A stretch of DNA of 64,000 nt from Hirudinaria manillensis (Eukaryota > Annelida > Clitellata > Hirudinida > Hirudinidae). Shown in pieces: positions 24,823 through 37,982 of the stretch; within the stretch, counting starts at the first letter, position 1, and each line of letters begins with the position of its first letter. Below the pieces are notes generated by a model. The model made no database searches, was not told the DNA's origin, and saw nothing but the letters and a program-made list of their open reading frames with translations. Made by a program: the position numbers and the translations under genes. The stretch is from assembly GCA_034509925.1 (NCBI GenBank), contig CM067528.1, positions 12,482,501 through 12,546,500 on the forward strand, read 5' to 3'.

Positions 24823-25288
24823 GAAATAACATTCCAGAAATCAGTTTGAAATGTAACCACCATGAAATGAAAGTTATTTATTTATTAATTATTATTATTA
24901 TTAATATTAATTAATATTAATATTAATTGTTATTATTAATAGTAAAATTAAATGTTAATGCCCAATAAACTCAGTTGGTTCATTAAATTATTTTTTTTAT
25001 ATTTATTTACAATAAAATGTAGACAAAAATCAAGCAAAACTCACTGTCCAGAAGATAATGAAGTACCGACAGGAAGTGACTGCGATGTAAAGACAGAGGA
25101 TGAATGAATAAGAAATGAAAAGGAAGAAGAATTTGTAGTTGCTGTAGCAGACGCAGTTGTTGATCCTGTTGCAACAAAGAGGATGGTGATGATAATTATT
25201 ATTATTATTATCATTATTGTTATTATTATTATCATTATTATCATTATTATTATCATTATTATTATCATCATTATTATTATTATTATTA

Positions 25289-25354
<66 letters not shown>

Positions 25355-27555
25355 GTAGCAGTAGTAGTAGTAGTATTATTATTATTATTATTATTATAAC
25401 AATGAACATCAAATAATGATCAATAATGTCAAACCTAATAAACTGAAAGATTCAAAACAAAGTTTATCACACACATATAAATAATAATACCATAATATCA
25501 TACCAAGGGCAATGATGGTCCATCTTCAGTACGCACCTAAACGAGTGGAAAGTCAGATAAAAGTCCAACAATGATTTTTAATTTTCAAAAGGTATGCTCA
25601 TAATAATATAATAATATGGAGTAAAATAAACACGCATAGAACAAACAGAGGCAAATGTCGGATAATAAGTTTACTTTTCACAAGTGGAACAATGGTGGGC
25701 TCTGTCGGGTTTTATGCATTTGCACTGCTCGCAATATCTGACGCCTGACGACGAAAATAAACGTTCAATTATTTAATAAAATATTAAAAAAGGTTAAAAC
25801 TTTAAAAAGAATTTAAAGAAGTGAAACATTGTTAATTGATGGTAAGTAATAGATACACCTTAAAATTTCTGTTGACAATTTATGATAACATAATAACATT
25901 TATTATAACATAATAACATTTATGATAACATAATAACATTTATTATAACATAACAATAATTATAACACAATAACAATTATTATAACATGATAACATTTAT
26001 TATAACATAATAACATTTATTATAACATAATAACATTTATTATAACATAATAACATTTATTATAGCATAATAACATTTATTATAACATAGTAACAGTTAT
26101 GATAACATAATAACATTTGTGATAACATAATAACATTTATTATAACATAATAACATTTATTATAACATAATAACATTTATTATAACATAATAACATTTAT
26201 TATAGCATAATAACATTTATTATAACACAATAACATTTATCCTACAATTAACAACGAAGCTCACATCCTCGGACAGTCCTTCCTTGGACTCTGAGTTTCA
26301 CTCCTTTGGAGTCGATGATTTCGTTGCACTCGGTTTTGCCTTGAGATGCAAGTTCTTTCTCTTCGGAAGTCAGGAAAAACTGGAAGTTTTATTTACAACT
26401 TCAGTGGCAAAATATAATATATAATATAATATATAATATAATATAATATATAATATAATATATAATATAATATATAATATAATATATAATATAATATAAT
26501 ATATAATATATAATATAATATATAATATAATATATATCCCTGTGTTAGTGGTCCTATTGGGCCCTTCAGTTTGAATAAATAAATATTCTACTATTATTTT
26601 TTAAATTCCACTGTAAGCTATTATTTTTTAAATTCCACTGTAAGTTATTATTTTTTAAATTCTACTGTAAGTTATTATTTTTTAAATTCCACTGTAAGTT
26701 AATATTTTAAAATTCTACTGTAAGCTATTATTTTGTATTATTCCACATGCACATTCATCCTTCAAAGACCTGTTAAGAAATTAAGTTGTTTAAGGATTAC
26801 AAATATGGCTACAAATAAGTCCAATCAAAAGAGTAAAATGCCAAACTACGGGTTTCATAATCACCTGGAATGGAACAACTGCGACATCTGTGAAAAGAGC
26901 TTTGAAGAAACACCACTGACACATGAAGAGGAGGAAGCAAAACACCACCAAGTAAATTACTGATTCAAATGCATTATTTATTATATAACGAGTGTATGAC
27001 AAGTATATACGAATATATTATTATAGTATATATTAACAATTAACTGATAATTAATATTAACATTATTACAATTACATTGGTAATTTTTTCAAGTATATCC
27101 CCTGTCAAATTGTTGCGGAGATTCTTAAAATATCACTTTGTTATCACGAGCTAATTATTAAATAGAAATCAAAATTACCCCTTTCAATTGTATTTGTGAC
27201 CATATCTGCAAAATATTAACAAAGTTCAATTATATCAATTTCCAACTAGACTTTAACACTTCAATTTAATATTGTTACAATTGAAAATTATTGCCCCAAT
27301 TATTTGAAGTATTAAAGAAAAAACTATAACCAGACGTTAGGCTTAATGCGTTAAGAAAAAGATGTCATATATAAGTAATTCCCTCTTAACATATTAAAGC
27401 TTTATTTGGTATAAGAAAAATATGCAAAAAATTAATAAATACTTACAAAAACACATTTGCACAATATAGGTATATGACGACCAAATAAACAAAAAGAATA
27501 CAAATATTACTGGCAACCACCTCAATATATTTACACACATCGAAACAGACGCCAT
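23032..27555 (-). CDS. ZDHHC: DHHC palmitoyltransferase, ZDHHC2/15/20-like
   Basis: Multi-pass membrane S-acyltransferase that attaches palmitate to protein cysteines. Nine exons join in phase on the minus strand: 27447-27555, 26865-26959, 26265-26379, 25675-25744, 25504-25536, 25045-25165, 24322-24457, 23391-23517 and 23032-23281; 351 residues. TM1 is in exon 1 ([17 protein letters not shown]) and TM2 in exon 2 ([19 protein letters not shown]). The cysteine-rich domain spans exons 4-6: [19 protein letters not shown], then [12 protein letters not shown], then [15 protein letters not shown]3 and TM4 follow. The TTxE motif reads TTLE across exons 7/8, and the PaCCT-like segment is [18 protein letters not shown]. 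After [22 protein letters not shown] the tail is unremarkable and ends near overlapping AATAAA signals. Compared with mammalian relatives the loop after TM1 is about 10 residues shorter, so a micro-exon between exons 1 and 2 cannot be excluded, although the direct join keeps frame. It is convergent with IP6K. Confidence 0.92.
24290..24320. repeat. (TTGA)n microsatellite at a DHHC donor site
   Basis: About eight ATTG/TTGA tetranucleotides immediately follow the exon 7 donor of the DHHC gene (donor GT at 24321-24320 on the minus strand), so the repeat starts within the 5' splice site context. Confidence 0.9.
24766..24821. repeat. (TGAT)n microsatellite
   Basis: About thirteen perfect TTGA/TGAT tetranucleotides in a DHHC intron. 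Confidence 0.95.
25190..25398. repeat. Long (TTA)n microsatellite
   Basis: About 70 TTA-type triplets with scattered TCA and GTA interruptions in the DHHC intron between exons 5 and 6. Long Ile-, Leu- or Ser-rich frames on both strands are repeat artefacts. Confidence 0.95.
25862..26245. repeat. 20-bp tandem repeat (TAATAACATTTATTATAACA)n
   Basis: About 18 copies of a 20-base unit with few substitutions, ending 20 bp from the 3' end of DHHC exon 3. Confidence 0.95.
26404..26535. repeat. (ATATAATATA)n repeat
   Basis: Alternating ATATAAT and ATATAATAT units over 130 bp in the DHHC intron between exons 2 and 3. Confidence 0.9.
26583..26735. repeat. 27-bp tandem repeat, about five copies
   Basis: Unit of about 27 bp: taagctattattttttaaa followed by ttccactg, with one or two substitutions per copy; same intron as the preceding two arrays. 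Confidence 0.9.
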
Positions 27556-30500
27556 GTCTCGATGAGATGCTAGTTAAGGTAAACATGCTGAAAAGCACTT
27601 GATGAAAAATTTTATTGTTACTTTATATTTTACTTTATTTTCTAAACTTTCAGGTAAGAAACAAAACTAAATAAATGCAGACGAATAAGAGACTTCGATA
27701 GTAATTAATGGTCAGTTGGCATCGGGCACTGGAGGATTTAGAACACTTCGGCGAATTTGGGGTACGATTGAACGGGAAAGAGCATTACTCGATGAGGATG
27801 CTAACCAGAACTAAATGAGGCTGTAAACGCTGATATAGGCAAACAATATTTCCAATCAGAAGTTGAGGTTTGTGACTAAACTGCAAGTCATCTTTATTCA
27901 CACCATTCTTTATCGCAAATAGGAATAAATCAAAACGGAAATATCGAAATGGGCAAAAGCCCATTTAGGCATCTACTTTAATTGCAGAAGCCTTATCAAT
28001 TTGATATTGGCCAGCTTAAGTTATCGTCAATACTTAATTGTTCCTTCAGCACTGGTCTAGTTCCTCCCTAAACACCTGAATACAACTGACCGACCAAGTT
28101 CTACGAAAACCTTTGAAGTCATTGCTTTCTTTAACATTTGGCTTCTTCATACCGAACCCTGATGGACATCCGGCATCACAGTTGAATCTCCTTTTCCGCT
28201 AGATCGCCAAAGCACAACGATAGGTAATAAGATGCCTAGTGGCTGGCCGACCTACTGCCGATCTTTGATTACGATTAAGCTCATTCAAAACTTTTTTTGA
28301 TTTGCTATACCTACATTATAAATGAAAAACATGGAGCTTGCATACTATGAAGTTCCTAAGGCGTTCTTTGCCCACAAACTTAAGCTTGCTCTATCTGACG
28401 ACCAAGCTTTGTAAAGTTCTAATGTGCTCCGCTTCTCTATGCATTGAGAGACGATGACTTCTACGTTCTATAAATCTGAATTAAGCGGCAAAGTACAAAG
28501 TAAAACAAAAATCCGACACAAAATTTCACGTTAAAAGAAGCGAGGTGCCGTGAGCTACATGCACACGATAGAAACACGATCTCTTCGTTCACTGATTCAC
28601 GATGCTTTGAAGGGAGGATTAATTAAGGTACAAATGTTCTTCAAGGAAGGAATTTTAAATTACATGAGATAGGAGCACAAAAGAAGGTCATAGAGCTTTT
28701 TGTACACTCACAGTTAAAACAATCACGAACCAATAAACGACGAGGTTAGTGCAACAATGCTGAAAATATATGGCCATGATCAGATACAGGATTGTACAGA
28801 CAGCAAGAGGTCAAATATGTGTGTCAGCAAACATGAGTTCAGGGTTCGTGGCATGAGCTTTAAATTTTATTATTAGAACTCTAAGGAACTCCAAGGATCA
28901 CAGGAGTGATACCTTTGGCTTAAAATACCAGTTCAACTGTAACACTGCAATGCCAAACAGAAGATAGCCAAGTTTCCAGTACCAATCAATGGTAGGATTA
29001 GGTTAGAAATGGATACGAATAGATTTATAAATTTATAACAACCACAAGAAGTCAACTTGTTAATATCCAACTCACGACTGAACAGCAATTGAAATCTGAC
29101 AGAAAAATGATGTTTGAAGCCAGAAGCGAGGGAGGAGTCACCAATTTTTATTGAAACCATCTTCACAACAACAACAACAACACAAACAACAGCACAACAA
29201 CAACAACACAAACAGCAAGTTTTAGACACGATGTGCTGCAAATGATTGCAATCAATCCAGTTATTAATGCGTTATTAAGCAACTACTTACTGACTTTACA
29301 TCAAATGAACTTCTGTTTTTTTTTTGTTTTGTTTATGTTTTTTTTAACACGAATGTCGTTGCTGCTGTGATGATGTCAATTGTGTGTGTGTGTGTGTGTT
29401 TTTAAAATGCAAGAAACTTGGCCATGTTGAGATGGAAAAGAATTCCTTTTTATAAATTATGCAAGAAGTCACACAAATCTCTTCAAAATAATCCTGGGGT
29501 CCACAAACAACAGGCAAGTGACCGATTAACTTTATCTCTCTATGTAGATATAAGTCAGATATATCTCCATTTTGTTTCAATAGATAAAAAAAAAAAAGGT
29601 AAACAGTGACCAAGAAAAATGTGTGGCAACCAAAGAAATGCAAACACAATTAGAAATTTTTTTATCACCAACTTACATTTAATGGAACTCATGACTTTAC
29701 TGTTGACAAAAACACTGGCCATTTATAAGTTTATGTTTATGAACGTTCTTATCATCAGTTATTACACTCACCAATGATTGGAAACATCATCATCATCAAC
29801 ACCATCATCATCATCACCACCATCATCATCACCATCATCATCGTTGTTGTCTATTTCTTTCATAAATTTATAGATATTCATATACACAAAGAGTTAAAAA
29901 AAAATAATTACAAAAAAAGAATAACGCAGATTCAACGAAATAAATCTGAAAAACACACACAAACACACACACGCAAAGTCGACAGCGACACGAGCATTTG
30001 AAGACAAACCACATTTTTTTAAAATTTAATTTAAAAAATAAATAAAATAAAATAAAAAAAATAGGTCACTAAATCCATTAAATCCACTGACAAAGTTAAG
30101 AGAAATACTTTTTGGGGAGCTTCATCTTTTTGAACACAAAAATATTTTACTTACAGTAACTGAATAATAAAGTCGAATAATTTTGCAGAAAGGAAGAATT
30201 TTAAAGAAAATGACTCCAAGAACAAACGCACGCATGCACGCAAACAAGGTCACCAATCCAACTCGACGGACCGAAACCGTTACGGATTTCGCTTATGAAT
30301 TACAAGTTAAAGGTTTACGTTTGACATTCTTTTCAATATTTTCCTTTAAATTCCATTTAAATTCAATTTAAATATTTCATGCCAAAAAATAGAGAAAAAG
30401 AGTGGGACGAGCAGAACTTCACTCTGAACATTTCGAATCGTAATTTTGTGTATTTAAAAAAAAAATAAAAATAAAATAATAAAAAAAAATAAAATATAAA

Positions 30501-30790
30501 AAAAAGCCGTACAACTTTTTTTGCCGGAGTGCAACGATCGCAACAAATACAGATACAAAAAAAGAAGACGAAGAAGACGAAGAAGAAGGAGAACAATTTT
30601 CAGATGAAACTTTGATTGGCCTCCCTGAAAGTAAAACAATCAATTACTTCACTGTGAACCAGAAGAAATGGTGGAAAGTGCAAAATGGCAGACGCCTTTC
30701 TTTCCTTCTTCCATCCATCCATCCATCCTTCCTTCGACAGGAAGTTCGGACGAGACGAGTCCTTCCTTCGTTCTTTCGAAGTTTCTTCCG
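27556..30790. other. Intergenic, no gene recognised
   Basis: Between the DHHC start and the receptor phosphatase stop. Mostly moderate-complexity AT-rich sequence without conserved exons, with small ACA/CAT repeats near 29165-29215 and 29780-29845 and a TTCCATCC run near 30710. The block 27700-28900 is less repetitive than most of the window and could be an old decayed insertion, but I recognise no transposase or reverse transcriptase. Confidence 0.45.
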
Positions 30791-33700
30791 TCAATTAAAG
30801 TTTGAATAAGTGGCAAACTCTCTAAGGTACATGAGGACCATCTTGTAAAGGAAAGCATACTGATCCTACAAGAAAGGGAAATAAAATTATGATGCTTATA
30901 ATATGTTTTTATTCTTAATATCATATTAGCTGATCCTACAAGAAAGGGAAACAAAATTATGATGCTTATAATATGTTTTTATTCTTAATATTTTCAATAA
31001 TATTAGCTGCCCTATAGAAATAGGGTCCTATGATCATCTGGGAAAATAAATAAATCAAGACAGAACAAATAAAATTATGCAACAAATGTCCTGCAAACTC
31101 CCTGAGAAAAAAAAGAGAGAAACGTTGAGTATCTATTGAGAATTCCAATAAATTGGAATGCAACAAGTTCTCAGCGTGACCTACGGGGTCACGGGGGCAA
31201 TGGGGTCAACCGAACTCACCAAGTTGTCCACAACTTGAGGCCTGACGGACTTGAGTCTCTTTGTGGTCTCGTAAACGTCGACTTCCAACTCGTCTTTCAT
31301 TCTTTCCCAAATGCAAACTGAAGTCACCAACAGACCACTCTGACTAGCACCATCCCTGGTCAAACAACATCATCATCGTCATCATCTGATTAACTTCAGT
31401 TTAATTAATCATATTAAGTTAATAATAAAATTATATTATATTAATTTAATAATAAAGTTAATAATATTAAGTTAATAATAAAATTATATTAATATTAATT
31501 AATATTTAATTAACTAAAGAATAACTTGGTGCTATATAAACTAAGCAGAGTCCTGAAAAAAAGAAGACAATTCCAAGAAATACAAATGAAATGTGATACA
31601 AAACAAAACAAACAATTGCTCCATGCAACCAATTAAGGAGTCTAAAATAAAAAGCTTCTCACATGCAGTGGACCGCGATTGGCCTATCAGGATTCTTCTT
31701 TTGAATTTCATCGATCTTCTCGACCAATCGGATGATGGGGAGCTCGGAAGGGGGAAGGTTGTCTCGAGAGGACCAATTGAGGAGCTGCAAGTGGGTCACG
31801 TGATGGACCTCGCTGGGCTGTTCATGGCCCTCCCCCGGCTGGCCATCTTCCGAGGGCGTAGCTTCCAGAGCAGGGGAACTGGTCGACGTGGACTGCTTTT
31901 CCTTGTGGGGCAACTGTATTTTGATGATTTCAAATTAATGATTGAAAGTAAATCATCAAAAAATGATCACAGAATATTATTTAAGAAATTAAAATAAGTT
32001 CGAGAAATGTGTGTACAATCACATGACATAATTTTACTATAATAATTATAATAAATATTATTATAATAATATTTAATTTAAAGTATTATAATAAATATTA
32101 TTATAATAACTAAAATTATAACACACGACAAGGGAACCGACATCGGGGAAGTAATTCAACTGGAGTTGCCTGGTGACGACGTCAGAATCCGTTCGATCCG
32201 TGCTCAGAGTCTCGATGAGGAAAGGTCCGCACTCGCACTCCTCGTTCTCTTCGGGCCAGTACTGGGCTGCGGTCTGACGTGGCAATAATTTAACGAAATA
32301 ATTTCTCGGAATTAAATTAATTAAGCTATTAAAATTAAATTAATTAAGTAATTTATTATTTAATAACAAACGAGGCTGAAGTGTAGATATGCAGCTGATT
32401 CTAGATTGTGTAATCGGTGGACATGGAGACCTCATAAAAGTAGAGTAATTGGCAGCATTCATTCATATTGTGACTTTATAAGTCTTAATACTATTAATGA
32501 TAGTTTATATTAACTATTTATTATTTTTATGAATAAATTAAAAAAGAAGAAAAAAAGAGAAAATAAAAGCAATAATAATAATAAATAAATAATTAATTAA
32601 TTAAGTAAGTAAATATCAAAATAAAGAAACCATCGGCTCTCTGACCTCATCCAAAGTGTCGAAGTGGTTGACCATGACAACAGCAGAGCACTTGTGATCC
32701 CTGACCATCCTCCAGAGATCGATGACGGTGTTCAAGAGAGGCATCTGAGTCAATATTATCGAGTTCTGGCGTCTGTAACTCTGAAATGGTATAACGGAAT
32801 ATCGTGTTAATTAATTAAAAATAACAAATAATAATAGAACGGAATATCTTGTTAATTAATTAAAATAAAAATAAAATATGTTTATGGAGTATTTTGAGAC
32901 AAAATCGAGATTAAAACGGATAAAATGGTTTCAATAATTGAATGAAATGAATTAATTAAATTTCCCATGAAATCAGAACAATAGCCAGTCTCAGAAAAAT
33001 TGAAAAAATCTTTAAAAATTAAATTAAAATGAAAGCAAAAAGATAAACAAATAAGTAAATGAATAAATAAATAAATAAATAAATTATTTTATTTGATAAA
33101 ACATTAAAAGCACAAAAACAAGAGGTGACACGAACGTCAAGGAAGACTGCATTGATGTAATCATTCGTTCCCTCGACTGTGGTCATCAGGTACGGTCGGT
33201 GATTGTCATCTGCAGACATTAATGTTTAAAATCAATCGATCAATCAATCGATCAATCAATCAATCAATCAATCAATGTAATCAGTATCAAGATGATGAGC
33301 TTGCAATCAGAATTGTTTTCTGGTCAGATAATCAAAATAATTGCAATAATTGGTGACTAAGAATTCCCAGTAAAATTCCATGATATCACTGATAATGACC
33401 AAATAAGGGAGTACCGATGTTTTGTAAAGGTTGTAGTCATCATTATCACCACCATCATCATCACCACTATCACCATCACCACTATCACCATCACCATCAT
33501 CACCAGCAACTCCTACGAAGATTAGTAATCCCAAAAACCTGGCAAAATGTTGGAGTTCCTGTTCTTGCAGACGTTGAGAGGGAGTCTGGCATCACAGTTT
33601 GCACCCGGCAGAGCCTTTGCCTGCACCTCCACAAGTTGCTGTTAAAGCGTTCAATTGCTCAATTAAATCTATTAACTTTATTAATTAATAAGTTTCTATT

Positions 33701-36700
33701 TGCACTTTAATAAATTCAAAATATAATTTGAAATTAATTTAAAATTTAATTTAAAATGTAATTTAAATTTTAATCATAAAATCCAAACCATCAAAGTCTA
33801 TCCAAAAAAAATCAACAATCAATCAATCAATCAATCAATCAACAATAAATCAATCAATCAAAACAAAGAATAAAAAGCGAAACCGCAACTAACCTCGAAC
33901 TGCAAAGCGAGTCCGGTTTTTCCCGAATCCACGTTGGGACTCGTCAGTTCCTTGTAACGACTTTCAAAGTCCGACAAACTGATCAACGACGACCTCGACT
34001 TCATGGCTTCGATCAGGGCCTCGTATACGAAGATGTATTGTTCCTTTAACAACGAGCAAATAAAATATTAAATATTTTTATGAATAAAAAATTAAATACT
34101 TTTTATTTATATTTATATATTTATTTATATTTATATTTTTATATATTTATATAAATAAAAATCCGATATTTTTATATATATTTTTTATTCAATATTCAAT
34201 ATAAATTCTGTGCACGTCTTAAAAGATCACGTGATGTATCAAAATATGTACCTGTCCTATATTTATGACGAGCATTGTATACATTCCACAAGCCAATCAT
34301 AAACATTGATCCACAGCCACTATGCTCACAGTACATAAACAACAACAACAGTAGCAGCAGCAACAACAACAACAACAGTAGCAGCAGCAACAACAACATG
34401 ACGAAGATGAAAACGAAAACGTGTAACTCACCACGGTCTGAATCATGTTACACCTGTCCAGTCGCATGTTGTGCGTCAGACCGTGAAGGTCGACCTTCTT
34501 CTCTGCCTCCGCCTGTTCCAGGAGGTAATCGAGGGCTATGAACGTTCCACTGCGACCGACTCCGGCACTGAAAATTTTTTTTATTTTTGCAGAAGTTTTT
34601 CAATCAGTTTCAATCGGTTGCTTCGAGAACATCAATCATCAAAATTGACAACAAATTAAATGCTTAATTCTGCTTTAAAAACAAAAATCCCGAGATCCAA
34701 CATCAATCAATAACATCATCACCATCAGCATCATCATCATCATCTCCATCTCGGGAGCAATCAGGAAAATACCTGCAGTGCACGATGATGGGCCCAGGAT
34801 GGGTGGAGTCGTGCTTCCTGACCTTGTTCCTGAACGCCACGAGGGGCGCGGCGTGGTACGGCACGCCGTGGTCCGGCCACGAAGTGAAGTGGAACTGCTT
34901 GACCTCTCGAATCTCCTCGATCCAGGCCTCCGGGCTTCCCCCCGACGGTTCCGACTCCACGTTGGCGTAGATGTTCTCTCCGCCGTTGGCGACGACCTCC
35001 GTCGACCTCATTTTGCAATTCTCGTAGATGGTTCCGTCGCCATCGGACGACTCGATCGGTCCGTTCTCTTCGACGTTCTTTGCGAGCAGACCCTCCCTCT
35101 CCGCCTTCTCGACGTCTCCGTCGACCCCCTTCTCTCTCGGCCGCGACGTCGCGTCGGGGCTCGCCTTCTTCGACCTCTTCGGCGACTGTCCCGACTTGAC
35201 GAGGTTCTCTCCTTTGACGCGGTCCGCCTCGACGCACCTCCTCACGGCGAACGATCGGACGACGTGACTGGCCGAGCTCTCCACGGACGTCAGTGTCACA
35301 CCGAGGTCTCCGTAAGATTTCTCTTCTCCCACCCGATCTGGCCAATACTGCTCGCATTTTGGCTGAACAAGAATGAAATGTCAAACGTTTGCAAAACGCT
35401 GCTGTTGATGATGATGATGACTTACAAACTGATGATGATGCAATGCAACATGCATTTCTAATGATCACAACAACATGCATTGGACAATGAAGCATTGTTA
35501 TCATTATCATCATCATCATCAGTGACTCACCCTTCCTTTTTCCACCAGGTTGGTGAGAACCACAATTCTCAGTGAATTCTCTTGCCACAACATTCTCCAA
35601 ATGTCCTGAACTGACCATTTGTTGCAACCTAATTTAATATAATATTATTAGTATAATTATATTATTATATAATATTATTAATTAATTACTAATATAATTA
35701 TTATTATCGTTATTATTATAATTTAATATCATTATTATAGCTAATGATAGCATCATTGCAAGTATAATTGTTATTATAATTTAATATCATTATTATAGCT
35801 AATGATAGCATCACCGCTTCACCCACCTTGAGCAGCAATGTAAAATTTGTTCTTATTGTAGCCCTGCAAATGTCAATTGATCCAAGCATATCAAAAGATT
35901 TGGTAATATTTTTTGAAATTTAAATTTACTATTAAAAATAATTAATTAAACGAAATAACAATAACAACACATCGACACACCAACACATCATCGTGTTGAG
36001 AACGTATCAGAACATGGTTTTATATATAATTAATACAATTTCAACTGGAATTATTCTATTTTATTTTAAATTAAATTTTATTTCAATTAATCCTCATTAT
36101 TTAATTTAAATAATTTAATTTTAATAAATTTAAATTATTTTATTTTATTTAAAATTAAATTATTTCAAATTTCAATCCTTTCAAATCGTCTCACGTTGAT
36201 GTAATTGGCGTTTATGTAGTCGGACGTTGAATCACCTTCGACGAGGTCCAACACCACCCTCGAGTGGTCATCTGCAATTGTTGCAAATTATTATTATTAT
36301 TAAAATAATGTAGTTGTTATTATTATTATTGTTATTATTAAAATATAACTGTTATTATTATTGTTGTTAAAATAATATAATAACTATAATGCATTTGAAT
36401 TAACTAAACAGCCATTTCTTGGTAACGGCAAATTAATCTTAATGGCAAATTAAGAAAATGCTTTCTTAATAAATGATGAACTTAAGTTCTACTCAAATGA
36501 TAACGAACTGATGATGATGATGATGATGATGATGATGTTGATGATGATAATGATGATGAACTGATGATGATAATGATGATAAATGATAACGATGGTGATA
36601 AACAAACATGGTATGATGTTGATGAATCTGTTTTTCAGCCTGTTATCCATCTTCAGTCCCGCCACGGTTGTGGCTTCGGCGTTGCCTTCCGGGATTTCCT

Positions 36701-37906
36701 AAACGACGATATAAATAGCAACGTGATTAATCAACGATAGATCGATCGATTGTTATTCTTAGTATAAGCCAATGCTCTCAGAAATATATTAATGAATATA
36801 ATCGTAAATTATTTAATTTAACCAGAACTAATTATAAAGCTCTAATCGAAACCACAACGGACGCGAACCTTGTACTCTTTTCTGAGCTCCTCAAAGTTAT
36901 TTTCAGATCTTTCTTTCAAATAATCTTCCAATTCTTCTGTTTTTATGGCTGGTCTGATCACCCTGGGTTTGGCCTTGCCCTTCAGCTTCTTATTTTGGTC
37001 GCCCTGGTTTTTCCACGGCAAAACCGAAACCTCAAAATCCTCTTCTAGTACCACCGATCCATTCTGCATGGCTGTAAAAACAAAGAAAGATTAAAGGTCA
37101 TTTAATATTCATAAACTAAATAATAATAATAATAAACATTAATAGTAAATATAACTGAAAATTAATAAATTATTGACAAAAGGATTATATTAAGTCTTAA
37201 TAGTTATTTCTTGTTCTGAAGCATTATATTCTGAATATGAAATATTTAAATAATAATCCAGATTGAAAGATATGTAAATGAATCATAAACAACGCTTTCA
37301 TTGTCACCTATGATTACCTATCATCATCATCATGACCAAATGCATCAGTCGCTTTAAGATCACGAGTCAAGACCATCGTCATCAATTAACAACAATGTTC
37401 AATCATCTCTGTAATCATCCCTTCAATCATCTCTTTAATCATCAATCATCCCTTCAATCGTCTCTTCAATCATCCATTCAATCACCAATCATCTCTTTAA
37501 TCATCAATCATCCCTTCAATCATCTCTTTAATCATCAATCATCCATTCAATCACCAATCATCCATTCAATCACCAATCATCCATTCAATCATCCCTTCAA
37601 TCATCTCTTTAATCATCAATCATCCATTCAATCACCAATCATCCATTCAATCATCAATCATCTCTGTCAACTCACGGACTGAATATCCTGACTTCTTGAG
37701 CAGTATGGCAGAGTCTGGAACACTCCTCTCACCTTTCATCATCTTCAGTCTCCGTCTGCAAGATCAACGAAATGAATTCTTTTGATGAATTCTTGCAAGA
37801 TTTTTTTTATAATTCTACATGATTTTTTTATGATTTTATAATCATTTCAATTTAAAATAATCTTTAAATGTGGTTTAAGATGATAACCATTAAACCAAAC
37901 ACATTT

Positions 37907-37946
<40 letters not shown>

Positions 37947-37947
37947 G

Positions 37948-37982
<35 letters not shown>

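Noticed and set aside
26733-26963. Plus-strand frame with a zinc-finger-like CDICEKSF and His-rich end
   Set aside because: The minus strand of the same bases is the conserved TM2 exon of the DHHC enzyme, with good splice sites and correct phase; the finger-like motif is its antisense shadow.
34761-35627. 288-residue Arg-rich minus-strand frame overlapping receptor phosphatase exons 17-18
   Set aside because: It crosses an intron and is offset from the frame carrying the YWPD, WPD and HC phosphatase motifs.
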